From JAZOXB01 sp040096185 (GTDB lineage: Bacteria; Bacillota; Clostridia; Oscillospirales; Oscillospiraceae): a stretch of DNA of 32,603 bases. The stretch is taken from positions 1 to 32,603 of the forward strand of contig NZ_JBBMFF010000208.1 of NCBI RefSeq assembly GCF_040096185.1, written 5' to 3'. Of the stretch, positions 7,856 through 14,770 are shown piece by piece. Below the pieces are notes generated by a model that was given only the letters and a program-made list of their open reading frames with translations, ran no database searches and was not told the origin of the DNA. Numbering within the stretch: position 1 is the first letter of the stretch; each line of letters begins with the position of its first letter. A program made the translations under genes and the position numbers.

Positions 7856-9592
7856 ATGAGATTTTCCGAGAGACTCAACGAATGGATGGAGCTGGCAGAC
7901 TGTACCGCAAAGGAGCTGTCTGAGGCATGCGGTCTGTCTGCCGCAACGCTGAGCCGCTTTCGCTCCGGGGAACGCACTCCCGATCAGGAGGGCCTTAATC
8001 TCCTGCTTCAGGGCCTTTGCTCCATCGCCGCATGTAAGGGAAAGCAGCTTTCGCCGGACTCGCTCTATGCGCAGTGCACAGACTGCATGGATCTGCAGCG
8101 GTCCGACCCGGAGGCACTGCGTACAAAGATCAACCGGCTTCTGACCGTTCTGCATATTTCTTCGGCGGAGCTGGCGAAGGCTATTTCCTATGACCCTTCC
8201 TTTCTTTCCCGCATTCGCAGCGGGCAGCGGGCACCTGCCGATCCCAAGCGCTTTGCCGCCGATGTTGCAAGGTTTGTTGTCCGCCGGTTTGATGGGGAAA
8301 GCGGTCGTTCGGCCGTAGCGCATATGCTCGGCGTTCCGTTCGGCTCTCTCTCCGGCGAGGCTGAATATTTTCGTGCCGTCGCAGACTGGCTTATGGGCAG
8401 CGCTGCGGCAGAAGACACGGAGAGCTCCTCTGTTTCCGCCTTCCTGAACGCAATGAACAGCTTTGATCTGAATGAGTACATCCGGGCGATTCACTTCGAC
8501 GAGCTATGTGTTCCCAACGTGCCGTTTCTCCTCCAGACTGCCAGAACCTATCACGGCCTGGAGGAGATGAAAAAGGGAGAATTGGACTTTTTCAAGGCGA
8601 CCGTCCTTTCCAAATCGACTGAGCCTGTATTCCTCTACAGCGATATGCCGATGGAGGATATGGCAGCTGATCTGGATTTTTCCAAGAAATATATGCTCGG
8701 ACTGGCCCTCCTTCTGAAAAAGGGCCTGCATCTGAACATCATTCACAGCCTCAACCGTCCGTTTCAGGAGATGATGCTGGGATTGGAAAGCCACATCCCG
8801 CTCTATATGACCGGGCAGATCTCTCCTTACTATCTTCAGAGCGCACCGAACACTTTTTTTTGCCACTTTCTGAAGGTTTCCGGCTCCGCCGCGCTTTCGG
8901 GCGAGTGTATTGCAGGCTGTCATGAAGACGGAATGTATCGCCTTTCAAGGGGAAAGCGTGATCTGGCCTATTACCGGAAGCGTGCAGATGATCTGCTGCA
9001 GAAAGCGAAGCCCCTGATGGACATTTATCGAGAAACGTCGCAAAATGAACTGAATGCCTTTCTGGCGGCAGACAGCGAAACCGCCGGGAACCGTCGAAAT
9101 CTTCTGTCTGCACCGCCTATCTATACGGCAACGCCCGAATTTCTGACGGCATTTCTGACAGTTCGCCACATACCGGAGGCGGAGCAGCGGAAAATTCTTT
9201 CTTTTGCAGAACAGCAGCGCATCCTCTTCCTCCGCGTGCTGCAGGACAATCATGTCAGGGATGAACTTCCACTGCTGACACAAGCTGAATTTGAGGAGAC
9301 CTCCGTCTCTCTTCCGGTTTCCGGCCTGTTTCCGGAGCACGATTTCCTCTATAGCTACAAGGAATATCTGGAGCATCTCCGTCTGACGGAAAATTTTGAA
9401 AAGTGCCAGCCGAACTATTCCCTGGAATTGGTGCATTTTCAGCCGTTCAGCAATCTCAATATTCTGATTCATGAAGGGAAATGGGCAATGGTATCAAAGA
9501 ATAAAGCGCCGTGCATTCATTTCGTCATTCGCCACCCCAAGCTGCGCCGTGCAATTGAGCGCTTTATTCCTCCGATCATAGAGTGCGAATAA
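7856..9592 (+). CDS. Regulator with two N-terminal HTH segments and a large uncharacterised C-terminal region
   Basis: 578 residues from the ATG at 7856 (AAAGGAAGG eight bases upstream); a longer in-frame start at 7775 has no ribosome site and would overlap the promoter. Two Xre-like HTH segments are visible: residues about 5-55 (AKELSEACGLSAATLSRFRSG) and about 95-150 (SSAELAKAISYDPSFLSRIRSG). The rest includes a conserved-looking block around residues 265-340 with LYSDMPMEDM, IIHSLNRPFQEMM and PLYMTGQISPYYL, which I have the impression of having seen in other Clostridia HTH proteins but cannot name. No membrane segment is seen. A role as local regulator of the divergent LRR-SLH gene is inferred from position only. 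Confidence 0.75.
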   Translation: MRFSERLNEWMELADCTAKELSEACGLSAATLSRFRSGERTPDQEGLNLLLQGLCSIAACKGKQLSPDSLYAQCTDCMDLQRSDPEALRTKINRLLTVLHISSAELAKAISYDPSFLSRIRSGQRAPADPKRFAADVARFVVRRFDGESGRSAVAHMLGVPFGSLSGEAEYFRAVADWLMGSAAAEDTESSSVSAFLNAMNSFDLNEYIRAIHFDELCVPNVPFLLQTARTYHGLEEMKKGELDFFKATVLSKSTEPVFLYSDMPMEDMAADLDFSKKYMLGLALLLKKGLHLNIIHSLNRPFQEMMLGLESHIPLYMTGQISPYYLQSAPNTFFCHFLKVSGSAALSGECIAGCHEDGMYRLSRGKRDLAYYRKRADDLLQKAKPLMDIYRETSQNELNAFLAADSETAGNRRNLLSAPPIYTATPEFLTAFLTVRHIPEAEQRKILSFAEQQRILFLRVLQDNHVRDELPLLTQAEFEETSVSLPVSGLFPEHDFLYSYKEYLEHLRLTENFEKCQPNYSLELVHFQPFSNLNILIHEGKWAMVSKNKAPCIHFVIRHPKLRRAIERFIPPIIECE

Positions 9593-9729
9593 GCCACGGT
9601 GCGCGGGTACATCGGGCTGCATTACATCATTGCATTTCTTTCCTCCAAAATTGGGGGCCGCGCAGGTTCTCCGATAACCTGCCTTATCCTTGACAATGCT
9701 GTGGCGTATCTGCATCCGTTTCATGCCTT

Positions 9730-10998
9730 TTACTCCGCATCCAGCGGCTTTGTGATGCCCGTCCGCCGCTCCCTGGACAGTCCGCCTGCCAGCACGGTGT
9801 CCGCTCCGGTAAAGCGCGCCCGCCGGATGACGCCCTCGCCGTATTTTTCGCGCAGGGCATCCACGGTCCCATCCAGGATCGCCTTGCGGGCATACTGCTG
9901 CGCGCCGCCCACGGCAAACAGGTCAAGCTGGCGCGGCTGCGGCTCCTCCAGCCTTGTGGCCTGCACGCCGAGCTGGCGCAGCGGCGTCTGCCCGTCCCAC
10001 GCCTCGGCAAAGACCCGGCAGGCGCAGCGGAACAGCTCCTCCGTCCCGTGCACGGCCTCCCGCAGCATCGTCTGGTGAGAAAACGTGACGAAATCCGCGC
10101 TCCGCAGGCTCACGGAAATGCACCGCGCCGCCTTGCCGTCCCGCCGCAGGCGCATGGCGACCGTTTCGCAGAGCGACAGCAGCACGCGCTGCGCCCCTGC
10201 CTCCGTTGTGACATCGGCGGGCAGTGTTGTGGAATTGCCATAGCCCTTGTTCGCCTCCGGCTGCGGCAGCAGCTCCTCGCTGCACCGGCCGTTTGCCGAG
10301 TGCCACAGTGCCAGTCCCGGCTTGTTCAGATAGTGCAGCACCAGCCCCGGGTCTGCCTGCGCCAGCTCGCCGATCGTATGGATTCCAATGCGGTTGAGCC
10401 TGCGCTCCGTGGCAGGTCCGAGCATGAACAGCTCCCGCACCGGCAGCGGCCAGAGCTTCTGCGGCACCTCCTCCGGGAACAGCGTGTGGACCTTGTCCGG
10501 CTTTTCAAACTCCCCTGCCATTTTGGCCAGCAGCTTATTGGACGAGATGCCGATATTCACCGTAAAGCCCAGCTCCTCGCGGATGCGTGTGCGCAGCAGC
10601 TCCGCCGCCGCGACCGGCGAGCCATATAGTCCCTCCGTGCCGCTCAGGTCGGCCCACGCTTCATCGATGGAATACTGCTCCACGACCGGCGCGAATTCCC
10701 GCAGCAGGGCAATAAAGCACCGTGAGGCCTCTACATACAGTGCATAGTCCGGCGGCACGAGCTTCAGCCCCGGACATTTTTGCTGCGCCAGAAAGATCTG
10801 CTCGCCTGTTTTCACGCCGCATTTTTTCGCCGGGATGCTCTTGGCCAGGATGATGCCGTGCCGCTCTGCGCGCTCCCCGGCCACGGCGGAGGGAATGCCG
10901 CGCAGGTCCTCCTGTTCGCCCAGCACCCGCACGCGGTAAGCCGCCGACCACGACAGGAACGCGCTGTTCACATCCACATGAAAGATCACCCGGGACAT
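9730..10998 (-). CDS. dinB: DNA polymerase IV (Y-family translesion polymerase)
   Basis: 422-residue error-prone polymerase that copies past damaged bases. The palm has the metal ligands D9 (FHVDVNSAF) and D112-E113 (YSIDEAWADLSG). The little finger occupies about 240-350, and a beta-clamp binding motif QLDLF lies at 357-361, so it should be recruited by the sliding clamp. Its start overlaps the end of the upstream small gene by 13 bases, so the two form one operon. That operon is driven from a promoter at 11299-11327 carrying a LexA-type SOS box. Length is somewhat above the usual about 350-410 aa because of a C-terminal tail of about 60 residues. Confidence 0.93.
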   Translation of the reverse strand: MSRVIFHVDVNSAFLSWSAAYRVRVLGEQEDLRGIPSAVAGERAERHGIILAKSIPAKKCGVKTGEQIFLAQQKCPGLKLVPPDYALYVEASRCFIALLREFAPVVEQYSIDEAWADLSGTEGLYGSPVAAAELLRTRIREELGFTVNIGISSNKLLAKMAGEFEKPDKVHTLFPEEVPQKLWPLPVRELFMLGPATERRLNRIGIHTIGELAQADPGLVLHYLNKPGLALWHSANGRCSEELLPQPEANKGYGNSTTLPADVTTEAGAQRVLLSLCETVAMRLRRDGKAARCISVSLRSADFVTFSHQTMLREAVHGTEELFRCACRVFAEAWDGQTPLRQLGVQATRLEEPQPRQLDLFAVGGAQQYARKAILDGTVDALREKYGEGVIRRARFTGADTVLAGGLSRERRTGITKPLDAE

Positions 10999-11270
10999 CC
11001 GTACACCACCCGGAAAAGCGTCCAGCGATGCGTCCGCACGGTATAGCGCAGCTCCAGCAGCACCTCCTGCTGCCCCAGCTGCGTCTTGCAGAGGTACTGG
11101 ATGGCCTCTACCCCGGCATAGGAGATGGGCCGCGAGCAGACGACCTGCCGGATCGGGACGGTGCGCAGCATATGCTCGCCGTCCTCCATGCGGAAGCGGA
11201 TCGGCGTCAGTGCACCGTCCGCTGCGCAGACGGAGATCATCTCAATCTGCCGGTTCACGATATCCTCCAT
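10986..11270 (-). CDS. Small conserved protein co-transcribed with dinB, unknown function
   Basis: 94 residues from the ATG at 11268-11270, which follows GGAGGTGAGCAC, an excellent ribosome site; the longer in-frame start at 11327 would lie inside the promoter and SOS box. The protein is soluble, with a central RTVPIRQVVCSRP segment and a C-terminal ELRYTVRTHRWTLFRV beta-rich segment. The stop overlaps the start of dinB. It resembles small proteins seen next to dinB in other Clostridia, but I do not know its function. Being first in an SOS-controlled operon, it is probably made on DNA damage. Confidence 0.75.
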   Translation of the reverse strand: MEDIVNRQIEMISVCAADGALTPIRFRMEDGEHMLRTVPIRQVVCSRPISYAGVEAIQYLCKTQLGQQEVLLELRYTVRTHRWTLFRVVYGCPG

Positions 11271-11298
11271 GTGCTCACCTCCGCTTGTTTCTGCTCTC

Positions 11299-11327
11299 AT
11301 TATATCAAACATTTGTTCGTAAATCAA
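11299..11327 (-). promoter_or_regulatory. Promoter of the dinB operon
   Basis: On the minus strand TTGATT (11327-11322), a 17-base spacer and TATAAT (11304-11299). The spacer holds the SOS box, so repressor binding would block RNA polymerase. Transcription would start near 11292. Confidence 0.75.
11306..11319 (-). promoter_or_regulatory. LexA (SOS) box
   Basis: CGAACAAATGTTTG on the minus strand fits the Firmicutes LexA operator CGAACRNRYGTTYG at every position. It sits between the -35 and -10 boxes of the dinB operon promoter, the expected position for repression. Confidence 0.85.
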
Positions 11328-11608
11328 GGCAGAAATCCATGGGGAAGAATTTGCATTTTGTGGGAAACTCTGCTAAAATAACGATGGAAAAGAATACGCG
11401 GATGTCCCGGTCACGTTTTCGCCAAAGGCTGCCTGCTATCCAACCTCGCCCTGTGAGATCGCTGCGTCGTTTCGCTCCTCGCAATGACACGTCAGGATAA
11501 TGCAACGGGTGCCCTTCTGCCATTGAATGTTCCCCTACCGGGCGCTCACCGCCGCACACCGGCTCTCGGTCTTTCCCATTTATATCGAAATCCTTCCTGG
11601 AGGAACCT
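11328..11608. other. Intergenic region between the dinB operon and the HAD gene
   Basis: No supported gene. The only recognisable item is the interspersed repeat at about 11450-11492. The right end supplies the ribosome site TGGAGGAA for the HAD gene. Confidence 0.5.
11450..11492 (-). repeat. Short interspersed repeat of the TCATTGCGAGGAGC type
   Basis: On the minus strand the segment begins TGTCATTGCGAGGAGCGAAA and runs on through a GACGCAGCGATCTCA element. This family of short intergenic repeats is widespread in bacterial genomes and, when translated, gives spurious peptides such as VSLRGAKRRSDLTG; exactly that peptide appears here in a minus-strand reading frame. Only one copy is in the window. 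Confidence 0.55.
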
Positions 11609-12268
11609 ATGCTGAACTATCGCTGTCTCGTGCTCGATCACGACGATACCGTCGTGCGCAGCGAGGAGACCGTTAATTATCCCAGCTTTCTCGAAGCCCT
11701 GAAGGTGCTTCGCCCCGGCAGGACCATCACACGCGAGAAATTCACCCGCTGGTGCTTCTCCCCCGGCTTTTCCGCTCTTTGCAGCGACTATATCGGCCTG
11801 ACGCCCGAGGAGATCGACGTGCAGTACGACATGTGGCGAAGCTATGTCGCCACACATATCCCGCCCCCCTATGACGGCCTGCGCCCCATCCTGACGCGCT
11901 GGAAGCAGGAGGGCGGCCTGCTGTGCGTCTCGTCGCACTCCGCGCGTGAAAACATCCTGCGCGATTACCGGCTGCACTTCGATCTGGAGCCGGATCAGAT
12001 TTTCGACTGGGACCTCGGCGAGGACCGCCGCAAGCCATCGCCCTACGCCCTGCAGGAGATCATGCGGCTGTATGACCTGCGTCCGGATGAGCTATTGATG
12101 GTGGATGATCTCAAGCCCGGCTATGACATGGCCCACGCCTGCGGAGTGCCGTTCGCCTGCGCGGGCTGGTCGCACGACGACCCCGAGATCCGCGCTTTTC
12201 TGCGCCGCTTCAGCGATTTTTATCTCGAGACCGTGCAGGCACTCGAGCCGCTGCTGTTTGGTGCTTGA
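11609..12268 (+). CDS. HAD-superfamily hydrolase (phosphatase-like)
   Basis: 219 residues. HAD motif I is DHDDTVV at about 10-16, with both aspartates of D-x-D. Motif II is the S of CVSSHS (about 108-113). Motif III is the K of RRKPSPYAL. Motif IV is LLMVDDLKPGYDMA, with the DD pair. A helical cap lies between motifs I and II. It resembles phosphoglycolate-phosphatase-like or pyrophosphatase-like members; the substrate cannot be read from sequence. The start at 11609 follows TGGAGGAACCT. It ends where the smpB promoter begins, so the pair may or may not share transcripts. Confidence 0.85.
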   Translation: MLNYRCLVLDHDDTVVRSEETVNYPSFLEALKVLRPGRTITREKFTRWCFSPGFSALCSDYIGLTPEEIDVQYDMWRSYVATHIPPPYDGLRPILTRWKQEGGLLCVSSHSARENILRDYRLHFDLEPDQIFDWDLGEDRRKPSPYALQEIMRLYDLRPDELLMVDDLKPGYDMAHACGVPFACAGWSHDDPEIRAFLRRFSDFYLETVQALEPLLFGA

Positions 12269-12293
12269 CAAATATGATATAATAGAAAATAAT
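12265..12293 (+). promoter_or_regulatory. Promoter of the smpB-ppiB operon
   Basis: TTGACA (12265-12270) overlaps the HAD stop codon and is followed, after 17 bases, by AATAAT (12288-12293). A perfect TATAAT at 12278-12283 is also present but has no -35 at a proper distance. Confidence 0.6.
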
Positions 12294-12312
12294 AGGAAAG
12301 CGGGGTGAACAG

Positions 12313-12777
12313 ATGGAGAAGACCGGCGTCAAGATCGTTGCCAAAAATTCAAAGGCGTTTCATGAATATTTCGTCGAGGAGCGCTTCGAGGCGGGCATTG
12401 AGCTGTTCGGCACGGAGGTCAAGTCCATCCGGCTTGGCACCCTGAACCTCAAGGACGCCTGGTGCAGCGTGAAGGACGGAGAGCTTTGGGTGCGGCAGAT
12501 GCATATCAGCCCCTATGAAAAGGGCAACATCTTCAATAAGGACCCTATCCGCCCGCGCCGCCTGCTCATGCACAAGCGTGAGATCCGGCGGCTGGCCTCC
12601 AAGGTCCAGCTCGACGGCTACGCCATCGTTCCGCTCTCCGTTTATCTGAAAAACTCCCGCGTCAAGGTCGAGGTCGCGCTGTGCAAGGGCAAAAAGCTCT
12701 ATGACAAGCGGCAGGACGCCGCCAATAAGGACGCGCGCCGTCAGATCGACCGCGCGATGAAAGAAAGGAATCACTGA
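12313..12777 (+). CDS. smpB: SsrA-binding protein SmpB
   Basis: 154 residues, the usual SmpB length. The protein binds tmRNA and delivers it to stalled ribosomes for trans-translation. Family marks are the AKNSKAFHEYFVEERFEAGIEL start, GTEVKSIRLGTLNLKDAWCSV, LLMHKREIRRL and the basic C-terminal tail KKLYDKRQDAANKDARRQIDRAM, which enters the decoding centre. It is followed after two bases by the cyclophilin gene and about 600 bases further by ssrA itself, so both partners of the rescue system are adjacent. Confidence 0.97.
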   Translation: MEKTGVKIVAKNSKAFHEYFVEERFEAGIELFGTEVKSIRLGTLNLKDAWCSVKDGELWVRQMHISPYEKGNIFNKDPIRPRRLLMHKREIRRLASKVQLDGYAIVPLSVYLKNSRVKVEVALCKGKKLYDKRQDAANKDARRQIDRAMKERNH

Positions 12778-12779
12778 CC

Positions 12780-13319
12780 ATGGAAAATCCTGTTGTGACC
12801 ATTGAAATGGAAAACGGCGGCATCATCACCGCCGAGCTCTACCCGGATGTCGCGCCGCAGTCGGTCTATAACTTCATCTCGCTGGCAAACAGCGGCTTTT
12901 ATGACGGCCTCATCTTCCACCGCGTCATTCCCGGCTTCATGATCCAGGGCGGCTGCCCCGAGGGCACCGGCATGGGCGGTCCCGGCTACTGCATCAAGGG
13001 CGAGTTCCTGTTCAACGGCGTGGACAATAAGCTGAAGCATAAGCGCGGCGTGCTGTCCATGGCGCGCGCGCAGTCTCCGAACTCCGCCGGTTCGCAGTTC
13101 TTCATCATGCATCAGGACGCGCCGCATCTCGATAAGCAGTATGCCGCGTTCGGCAAGGTGCTCTCCGGCATGGAGGTCGTCGACGCCATCTGCCAGGTCA
13201 AGACGGACCGCAATGACCGCCCGGAGGCCGAGCAGAAGATGAAGTCCGTCCGCGTCGATACAAAGGGTGAGACCTATCCGGAGCCGAAAAAGCTCAAGGA
13301 TCCCTACGGCAGATTTTAA
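12780..13319 (+). CDS. ppiB: Peptidyl-prolyl cis-trans isomerase, cyclophilin type
   Basis: 179 residues, no signal peptide, hence cytoplasmic. Cyclophilin marks are NFISLANSGFYDGLIFHRVIPGFMIQGG (catalytic R in FHRV, and FMIQGG), ARAQSPNSAGSQFFI and AAFGKVLSGMEVVD. It speeds proline isomerisation during protein folding. The ATG is two bases after the smpB stop, so they are co-transcribed and translationally coupled. A C-terminal tail of about 20 residues extends past the fold. Confidence 0.95.
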   Translation: MENPVVTIEMENGGIITAELYPDVAPQSVYNFISLANSGFYDGLIFHRVIPGFMIQGGCPEGTGMGGPGYCIKGEFLFNGVDNKLKHKRGVLSMARAQSPNSAGSQFFIMHQDAPHLDKQYAAFGKVLSGMEVVDAICQVKTDRNDRPEAEQKMKSVRVDTKGETYPEPKKLKDPYGRF

Positions 13320-13335
13320 TTTGTAAGCTTTCGCA

Positions 13336-13359
13336 GGAGGCAGGCTCTCCCCTGCCTCC
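13336..13359 (+). terminator. Hairpin between ppiB and ssrA
   Basis: GGAGGCAGG (13336-13344) pairs perfectly with CCTGCCTCC (13351-13359) around a six-base loop. No T run follows, so it may act as a weak terminator or as an RNA-processing or stability element before the tmRNA. Confidence 0.45.
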
Positions 13360-13384
13360 CGCGCAGCCCATATTTTCTCGATCC

Positions 13385-13733
13385 GGGGGCGTACCGGTTT
13401 CGACGGGGGTAGTGAGGCTGGAATAGCGGGCCGTGGCGCCTGGCCACGATAAAACGGGCAACTTTTTAAAATTAACTGACAACAATCAGTACGCACTGGC
13501 TGCCTAATTAGGCGCCCATCCGCCCCGGAAGGTCCACGAGCCGGGCTCGGGTGTGATTTGAGTGGAGACCGTGCGTGCGGTAAGCTTTGCCCGCACCATG
13601 CATCATGAAGCTACCAAATCCGGCAGGGTGTCCGTTCCCGTCCGGATGAGGGAATGTAAATAACGGACTGCGCCCGGAGAAGTTCCAGTCAAGTTGCTTT
13701 CGGACGGGAGTTCGACTCTCCCCGCCTCCACCA
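13385..13733 (+). ncRNA. ssrA: Transfer-messenger RNA (tmRNA)
   Basis: Single-piece tmRNA of 349 bases including CCA. The 5' end GGGGGCG pairs with CGCCTCC before ACCA to form the tRNA-like acceptor stem. The conserved GTACCGGTTTCGACGGGGGT start and the T-arm GGGAGTTCGACTCTCCC near the 3' end are both present. The tag reading frame ends GAC AAC AAT CAG TAC GCA CTG GCT GCC TAA, giving ...DNNQYALAA, a normal protease tag ending followed by stops. The exact resume codon, two to four codons upstream, cannot be fixed by eye. The 3' CCA is encoded. Confidence 0.96.
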
Positions 13734-13737
13734 TAAG

Positions 13738-13773
13738 TCCACCGTAATTTTGATAGAATTACGGTGGATTTTT
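13738..13773 (+). terminator. Rho-independent terminator of ssrA
   Basis: TCCACCGTAATT (13738-13749) pairs with AATTACGGTGGA (13757-13768), followed by TTTTT. It sits five bases after the tmRNA CCA. Confidence 0.9.
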
Positions 13774-13828
13774 CTATACCCGATAACCGCTTGGAATCAG
13801 GCTTTTTGGCTGTTCGGGCTCATAAACG

Positions 13829-13862
13829 AACCCCGCTGCAGGCAATTCTGCGGCGGGGTTTT
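13829..13862 (+). terminator. Second terminator-like hairpin downstream of ssrA
   Basis: AACCCCGCTGCAG (13829-13841) pairs with CTGCGGCGGGGTT (13848-13860) with one wobble pair and a six-base loop, followed by TT. No gene lies between this hairpin and the ssrA terminator, so it is either a backup terminator or the leftover end of a deleted gene. Confidence 0.6.
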
Positions 13863-13898
13863 GCGCTTTATACGGGTTTTGTGGCTTTTTTTGTCGTT

Positions 13899-13978
13899 GT
13901 AATCGTTAAACGGCTGGGGTAATCGTTGAATTACTGGAGTATTCGTTAAACTACCGAGGTAATCGTTAAACAGCCGAG
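13899..13978. repeat. Four tandem 20-bp repeats upstream of the HsdS-recombinase ORF
   Basis: Four adjacent units with no spacers: GTAATCGTTAAACGGCTGGG, GTAATCGTTGAATTACTGGA, GTATTCGTTAAACTACCGAG and GTAATCGTTAAACAGCCGAG. The GTAATCGTTAAAC half is the most constant. They lie directly before the HsdS-like reading frame and its 51-bp inverted repeat. They could bind the recombinase or a regulator. Confidence 0.85.
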
Positions 13979-13982
13979 TTCT

Positions 13983-14033
13983 GATAATACTCCTTATGAG
14001 AAAATCGGCGATGAAGTGCGGTCGCTGGCGGAT
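13983..14033 (+). repeat. 51-bp inverted repeat, left copy (hsdS sequence)
   Basis: Identical in inverted orientation to 16149-16199 inside hsdS except for one base (14018). It encodes the HsdS segment DNTPYEKIGDEVRSLAD. A looser third copy lies in the second half of hsdS near 15340-15375, in the direction of the right copy. Confidence 0.9.
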
Positions 14034-14723
14034 GAAGTACCGTTTGACATCCCCGATTCGTGGGAATGGGTACGAATGAAGTATATATGCCAGCTTATTG
14101 ACGGCGAAAAAATACAGAATGCATCATACCACAATCTTGACGCTCGTTATATGCGAGGAAAGGCTGAGCCACAAACACTTAATAGTGGGAAATATGTTTC
14201 TCAAGGCACATATGAGTATTTCAAAAACTGCCTCAAGCGGGATGACGAGCTGTTCTGGTACTTTGTAATACGCTTTCTGGCCGCTACCGGCGCACGGGTC
14301 AGTGAGCTCATACAGATCAAGGTGGAACACATCAAGCTGGGGCATTTGGACTTATATTCGAAGGGCGGCAAACTCCGACGAATATACATACCCAAGGCTC
14401 TGCAGAATGAAGCCCTTTCTTGGCTGAACGATAAGCACCAAGAAAGCGGCTTCATTTTTTTGAACAAATACGGCGACAGAATCACCACCAGAGGCATCTC
14501 AGGGCAGCTAAAAAAGCTGGCAGTCCGGTATGGCATAGACCCGGTGGTCATTTACCCGCATTCCTTCCGTCACCGCTTTGCAAAGAGTTTCTTGGAGCGC
14601 TGCAACGACATCGCATTCCTCGCTGACCTTATGGGACACGAAAGTATCGAAACCACCCGCATTTATCTCCGCAAAACATCGACCGAGCAACGAGCTATTG
14701 TAGATGAGGTCATAGACTGGTAA
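14016..14723 (+). CDS. HsdS fragment joined in frame to a tyrosine recombinase catalytic domain
   Basis: 235 residues from a GTG at 14016; the frame is open from 13950 and an ATG at 14076 is another possible start. Residues 1 to about 65 are the beginning of a type I restriction specificity target domain (VPFDIPDSWEWVRM...GKYVSQGT). From about residue 66 it is the catalytic part of a phage-type (Xer-like) integrase of the kind found beside hsdS genes: R in GATGARVSELIQ, K in SKGGKLRRIYIP, HSFRHRF and LMGHESIETTRIYL with the tyrosine nucleophile. The usual N-terminal core-binding domain is missing, replaced by HsdS sequence. Whether the product is active is uncertain. Recombinases of this group invert hsdS segments. 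Confidence 0.8.
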   Translation: MRSLADEVPFDIPDSWEWVRMKYICQLIDGEKIQNASYHNLDARYMRGKAEPQTLNSGKYVSQGTYEYFKNCLKRDDELFWYFVIRFLAATGARVSELIQIKVEHIKLGHLDLYSKGGKLRRIYIPKALQNEALSWLNDKHQESGFIFLNKYGDRITTRGISGQLKKLAVRYGIDPVVIYPHSFRHRFAKSFLERCNDIAFLADLMGHESIETTRIYLRKTSTEQRAIVDEVIDW

Positions 14724-14728
14724 AAGGA

Positions 14729-14770
14729 AACCAGGCATACGCACTGCTTTGGCGTATGCCTGGTTGTTTT
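14729..14770. terminator. Bidirectional terminator between recombinase and hsdS
   Basis: AACCAGGCATACGC (14729-14742) pairs perfectly with GCGTATGCCTGGTT (14752-14765). GTTTT follows on the plus strand and TTTCCTTTT on the minus strand. It separates the convergent recombinase and hsdS genes and overlaps the hsdS stop. Confidence 0.8.

Noticed and set aside
9593..9729. Terminator between the HTH regulator and dinB
   Set aside because: GCAGGTT/AACCTGC can pair, but the stem is only seven bases and no T run follows on either strand.
11305..11559. 84-codon minus-strand frame containing VSLRGAKRRSDLTG
   Set aside because: This peptide is a known translation artefact of an interspersed repeat; the frame also runs through the SOS promoter.
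13899..13978. Possible CRISPR array
   Set aside because: Four 20-bp units follow each other with no spacers and no cas genes are near.
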